The translations under genes were made by a program, and so were the position numbers. 8,260 bases of DNA from Bacillota bacterium (GTDB taxonomy: Bacteria; Bacillota; Clostridia; Tissierellales; Peptoniphilaceae): positions 1 through 8,260 of the forward strand of contig JAEXBN010000039.1 in NCBI GenBank assembly GCA_023394045.1. Direction: 5' to 3'. Shown piece by piece: positions 6,663 to 8,260 of the stretch. The notes under the pieces were generated by a model that saw only the letters and a list, made by a program, of their open reading frames with translations, was not told where the DNA came from and ran no database searches. The stretch's first letter is position 1; the number at the start of each line of letters is the position of its first letter.

Positions 6663-7091
6663 GTGGAACGCAATCAATTAAAAGCACGCATATTTGGAAA
6701 CGACTATGTCTTGCGCAGCGCAAGGCCTGATGAGGAGATGCGCACTGTTGTGGCCTACGTGCAAAAAAAGATCGATGAGGCTGCTTCTGAACATACGAAA
6801 TATAACAAAACGATGCAGGCGACGCTGGCTTGCATCAACATGGCGGACGAATATTTTCAGATCGCTTTGAAAGCGGAAGAGGAGCATGGGAAACTGGCTT
6901 CTCATGAGGCGCGTGAGCAGGAATTAGAGCAGACCGTTTCGCAGCTGAAGGAACAGATCTCCTTGTTGAGCGCGTCGAATGAAGAGAAAGAGGAACGTTT
7001 GCAGGCGGTACAGCAAAATCTTGAACGTTCTGAAAACAAGCGTCTGGAGCTGGCTAAACAGTTTCAGGAGTATCAGAGGACGCATCGATGA
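6663..7091 (+). CDS. zapA: ZapA-like cell division protein with long coiled-coil tail
   Basis: FtsZ-ring-associated protein; ZapA binds and bundles FtsZ polymers at the division site. From the GTG start the product is 142 aa. Residues 1-40 (LKARIFGNDYVLRS, then MRTVVAYVQKKIDE) form the beta-hairpin and first helix of the ZapA globular head, followed by TMQATLACINMADEYFQ (50-66), which aligns with the NKLAVLTAVNVVHDYL helix of B. subtilis ZapA. From about residue 70 to 138 the protein is almost wholly Glu, Gln, Lys and Leu with heptad-like spacing, a predicted coiled coil well beyond that of B. subtilis ZapA (85 aa). Its place downstream of pheST matches B. subtilis, where zapA follows pheT and rnhC; rnhC is missing here. 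Its stop overlaps the next start (ATGA). The head identifies the family; the extended tail could indicate a lineage-specific partner. Confidence 0.85.
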   Translation: MERNQLKARIFGNDYVLRSARPDEEMRTVVAYVQKKIDEAASEHTKYNKTMQATLACINMADEYFQIALKAEEEHGKLASHEAREQELEQTVSQLKEQISLLSASNEEKEERLQAVQQNLERSENKRLELAKQFQEYQRTHR

Positions 7092-8260
7092 ATCATCCTG
7101 AGATTCTGGCGCCAGCTGGAAATCGGGAGATGGCAGAAGCCGCTGTGGCGGCAGGCTGCGATGCGTTGTATGTCGGAGCGCATCAATTTGGCGCACGCGC
7201 TTATTCAGCCAATTTTTCAGAAGACGAGCTGAGGGATCTCATTCAGTTTGCGCATTGGCATGGTGTCCGAGTTTTTCTCACCGTCCATACGCTGTTGAAA
7301 GAGAAGGAGCTGGATGAGGCCGTCATGCTTCTTTTTCGCTTGTCTGCCCGTGGATTGGATGCAGCCATTGTTCAGGATCTTGGGCTGATTGAACGTTTGC
7401 GGACGGAAGTGCCTGGGTTGGAACTGCATGCATCCACGCAGATGAGCGTTAATACTCTTGCTGGGGTGAGAGAGCTGGCCCGCATGGGTTTGAAACGAGT
7501 GGTCCTTGGGCGTGAAACCAGCATCGAGGAAACGAAGGCCATCGTGGATGCAGGATTGATGGAGACGGAAGTTTTTGTTCACGGTTCGCTCTGCGTTTGT
7601 GTTTCCGGGCAGTGCCTGCTCAGCTCTTTCGAAGGGGGAAGAAGCGGGAACCGCGGCCGTTGCGCGCAGCCCTGCCGTAAAACGTACGCCCTGGAGCGCA
7701 GCAATGGAAAAGCCATCGGTGCGGAGGATACCTATCTTTCGCCTTCCGATTTGATGACGCTGGATCAGATGATGGAGTATGTTGCTGCGGGGGTGGACTC
7801 CTTTAAGATTGAAGGCCGGATGAAGAAGCCGGAATATGTTTTTGCGGCAGTTCGGGCTTGCCGCCAGATCATGGAAGGTCAACCAGCGGATGGAGATGCG
7901 TTGCGGCTGATGACGAATCGTCCGTTTACCAAAGGATTTGGTTTTCATGATTTTGGTCTCGATTACGGTTTTCGTATGAATCAGCGCACGGGGTTGGAGG
8001 CAGGAACGATCGAACGTCTGTCTGCGCCGGGAAAAAAAGAGCGTTTTGGGATTCGGACGACACGGGATCTTCATCGGGGAGATATCCTATCCTTAAGGGG
8101 AGGACGCGGTTGGTTTCCGATGACGTTGAAGGAGGATGCGGCCTGCGGAGCGCTGATCCCGGTGCGTGCTGGCGATGTGCGCCAGGGAGATGAGGTGCGT
8201 CAAATTTATTCGGAAGCACCGCGCTTAGCGATGAAGCAGGCGGTGAGCACCTTACAGGAC
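7088..8260 (+). CDS. U32-family protein (peptidase-like, probable RNA-modifying), 3' end cut by window
   Basis: The frame is open from ATG 7088 to the right edge (391 codons, no stop), so the gene is partial. It starts with the U32 TIM-barrel pattern EILAPAGNREMAEAAVAAGCDALYVG (shown here in part: ILAPAG 6-11, DALYVG 25-30), continues with LHASTQMSV (114-122 region) and carries the U32 signature: VFVHGSLCVCVSGQC (162-176), GRSGNRGRCAQPCR (184-197) and FKIEGRMKKPEYV. Cysteines C169, C176 and C192 match positions that ligate a 4Fe-4S cluster in characterised U32 members such as UbiU; C171 and C196 are also present. Although named collagenase-like peptidases, studied members (TrhP, RlhA, UbiU/V) act in hydroxylation of tRNA, rRNA or quinone. 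The stretch after residue 300 suggests the long U32 form with an extra C-terminal domain, not the short TrhP form; that is inference. AGAGGA lies 7 nt before the start, inside zapA. Confidence 0.88.
   Translation, partial: MNHPEILAPAGNREMAEAAVAAGCDALYVGAHQFGARAYSANFSEDELRDLIQFAHWHGVRVFLTVHTLLKEKELDEAVMLLFRLSARGLDAAIVQDLGLIERLRTEVPGLELHASTQMSVNTLAGVRELARMGLKRVVLGRETSIEETKAIVDAGLMETEVFVHGSLCVCVSGQCLLSSFEGGRSGNRGRCAQPCRKTYALERSNGKAIGAEDTYLSPSDLMTLDQMMEYVAAGVDSFKIEGRMKKPEYVFAAVRACRQIMEGQPADGDALRLMTNRPFTKGFGFHDFGLDYGFRMNQRTGLEAGTIERLSAPGKKERFGIRTTRDLHRGDILSLRGGRGWFPMTLKEDAACGALIPVRAGDVRQGDEVRQIYSEAPRLAMKQAVSTLQD

Noticed and set aside
7641..7660. GCGGGAACCGCGG, resembling the T-box antiterminator core
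   Set aside because: It encodes the conserved SGNRGRC segment of the U32 signature, lies mid-gene, and has no T-box stem I or terminator around it.
7217..8074. 285-codon open frame on the minus strand
   Set aside because: Lies fully opposite the U32 gene, whose conserved motifs establish the coding strand; the minus-strand product is a low-complexity basic shadow. The same holds for the other long minus-strand frames, such as 198-788 and 3677-4312.

Overview
The window reads as a stretch of a Bacillota (Firmicutes) chromosome. Purine-rich Shine-Dalgarno sequences of AGGAGG type precede the genes. The order rRNA methyltransferase - pheS - pheT - zapA is the one known from Bacillus and its relatives, and KtrA and KtrB closely resemble the Bacillus proteins. 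Base composition, judged by eye, is slightly above 50% GC. A lineage near Alicyclobacillaceae is a reasonable guess from gene order, but nothing here proves it.

All six genes lie on the + strand. At the left is ktrB (potassium-translocating subunit), then a 153-nt gap with several small hairpins, then ktrA (its cytosolic RCK gating subunit). From ktrA onward the genes are packed like one operon: ktrA overlaps an RlmP/YsgA-type 23S rRNA 2'-O-methyltransferase by 4 nt; 45 nt later comes pheS, then pheT about 9 nt on, then zapA (43 nt on with the start preferred here), then a U32-family gene overlapping zapA by 4 nt and running off the right edge. No intrinsic terminator, T-box or other recognised riboswitch was seen anywhere. 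No tRNA, rRNA, CRISPR array, insertion sequence or other mobile element was seen.

The genes combine K+ uptake (ktrAB), ribosome and tRNA function (rRNA methylation, phenylalanyl-tRNA synthesis, a probable RNA-hydroxylating U32 protein) and division-ring assembly (zapA). The methyltransferase-pheST-zapA part is a housekeeping neighbourhood; ktrAB directly upstream, translationally coupled to it, is less expected.

The most notable signal is the phenylalanyl-tRNA synthetase. Both subunits are intact and full length and occupy the usual locus, yet PheS departs strongly from the normal motif 3 and amino-acid pocket (GFYINIGLDR where Bacillus has GFAFGMGPER), and PheT lacks a recognisable HPGR motif in its catalytic-like domain. 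This looks like a divergent PheRS lineage rather than gene decay. No clearly undescribed multi-gene system was found.
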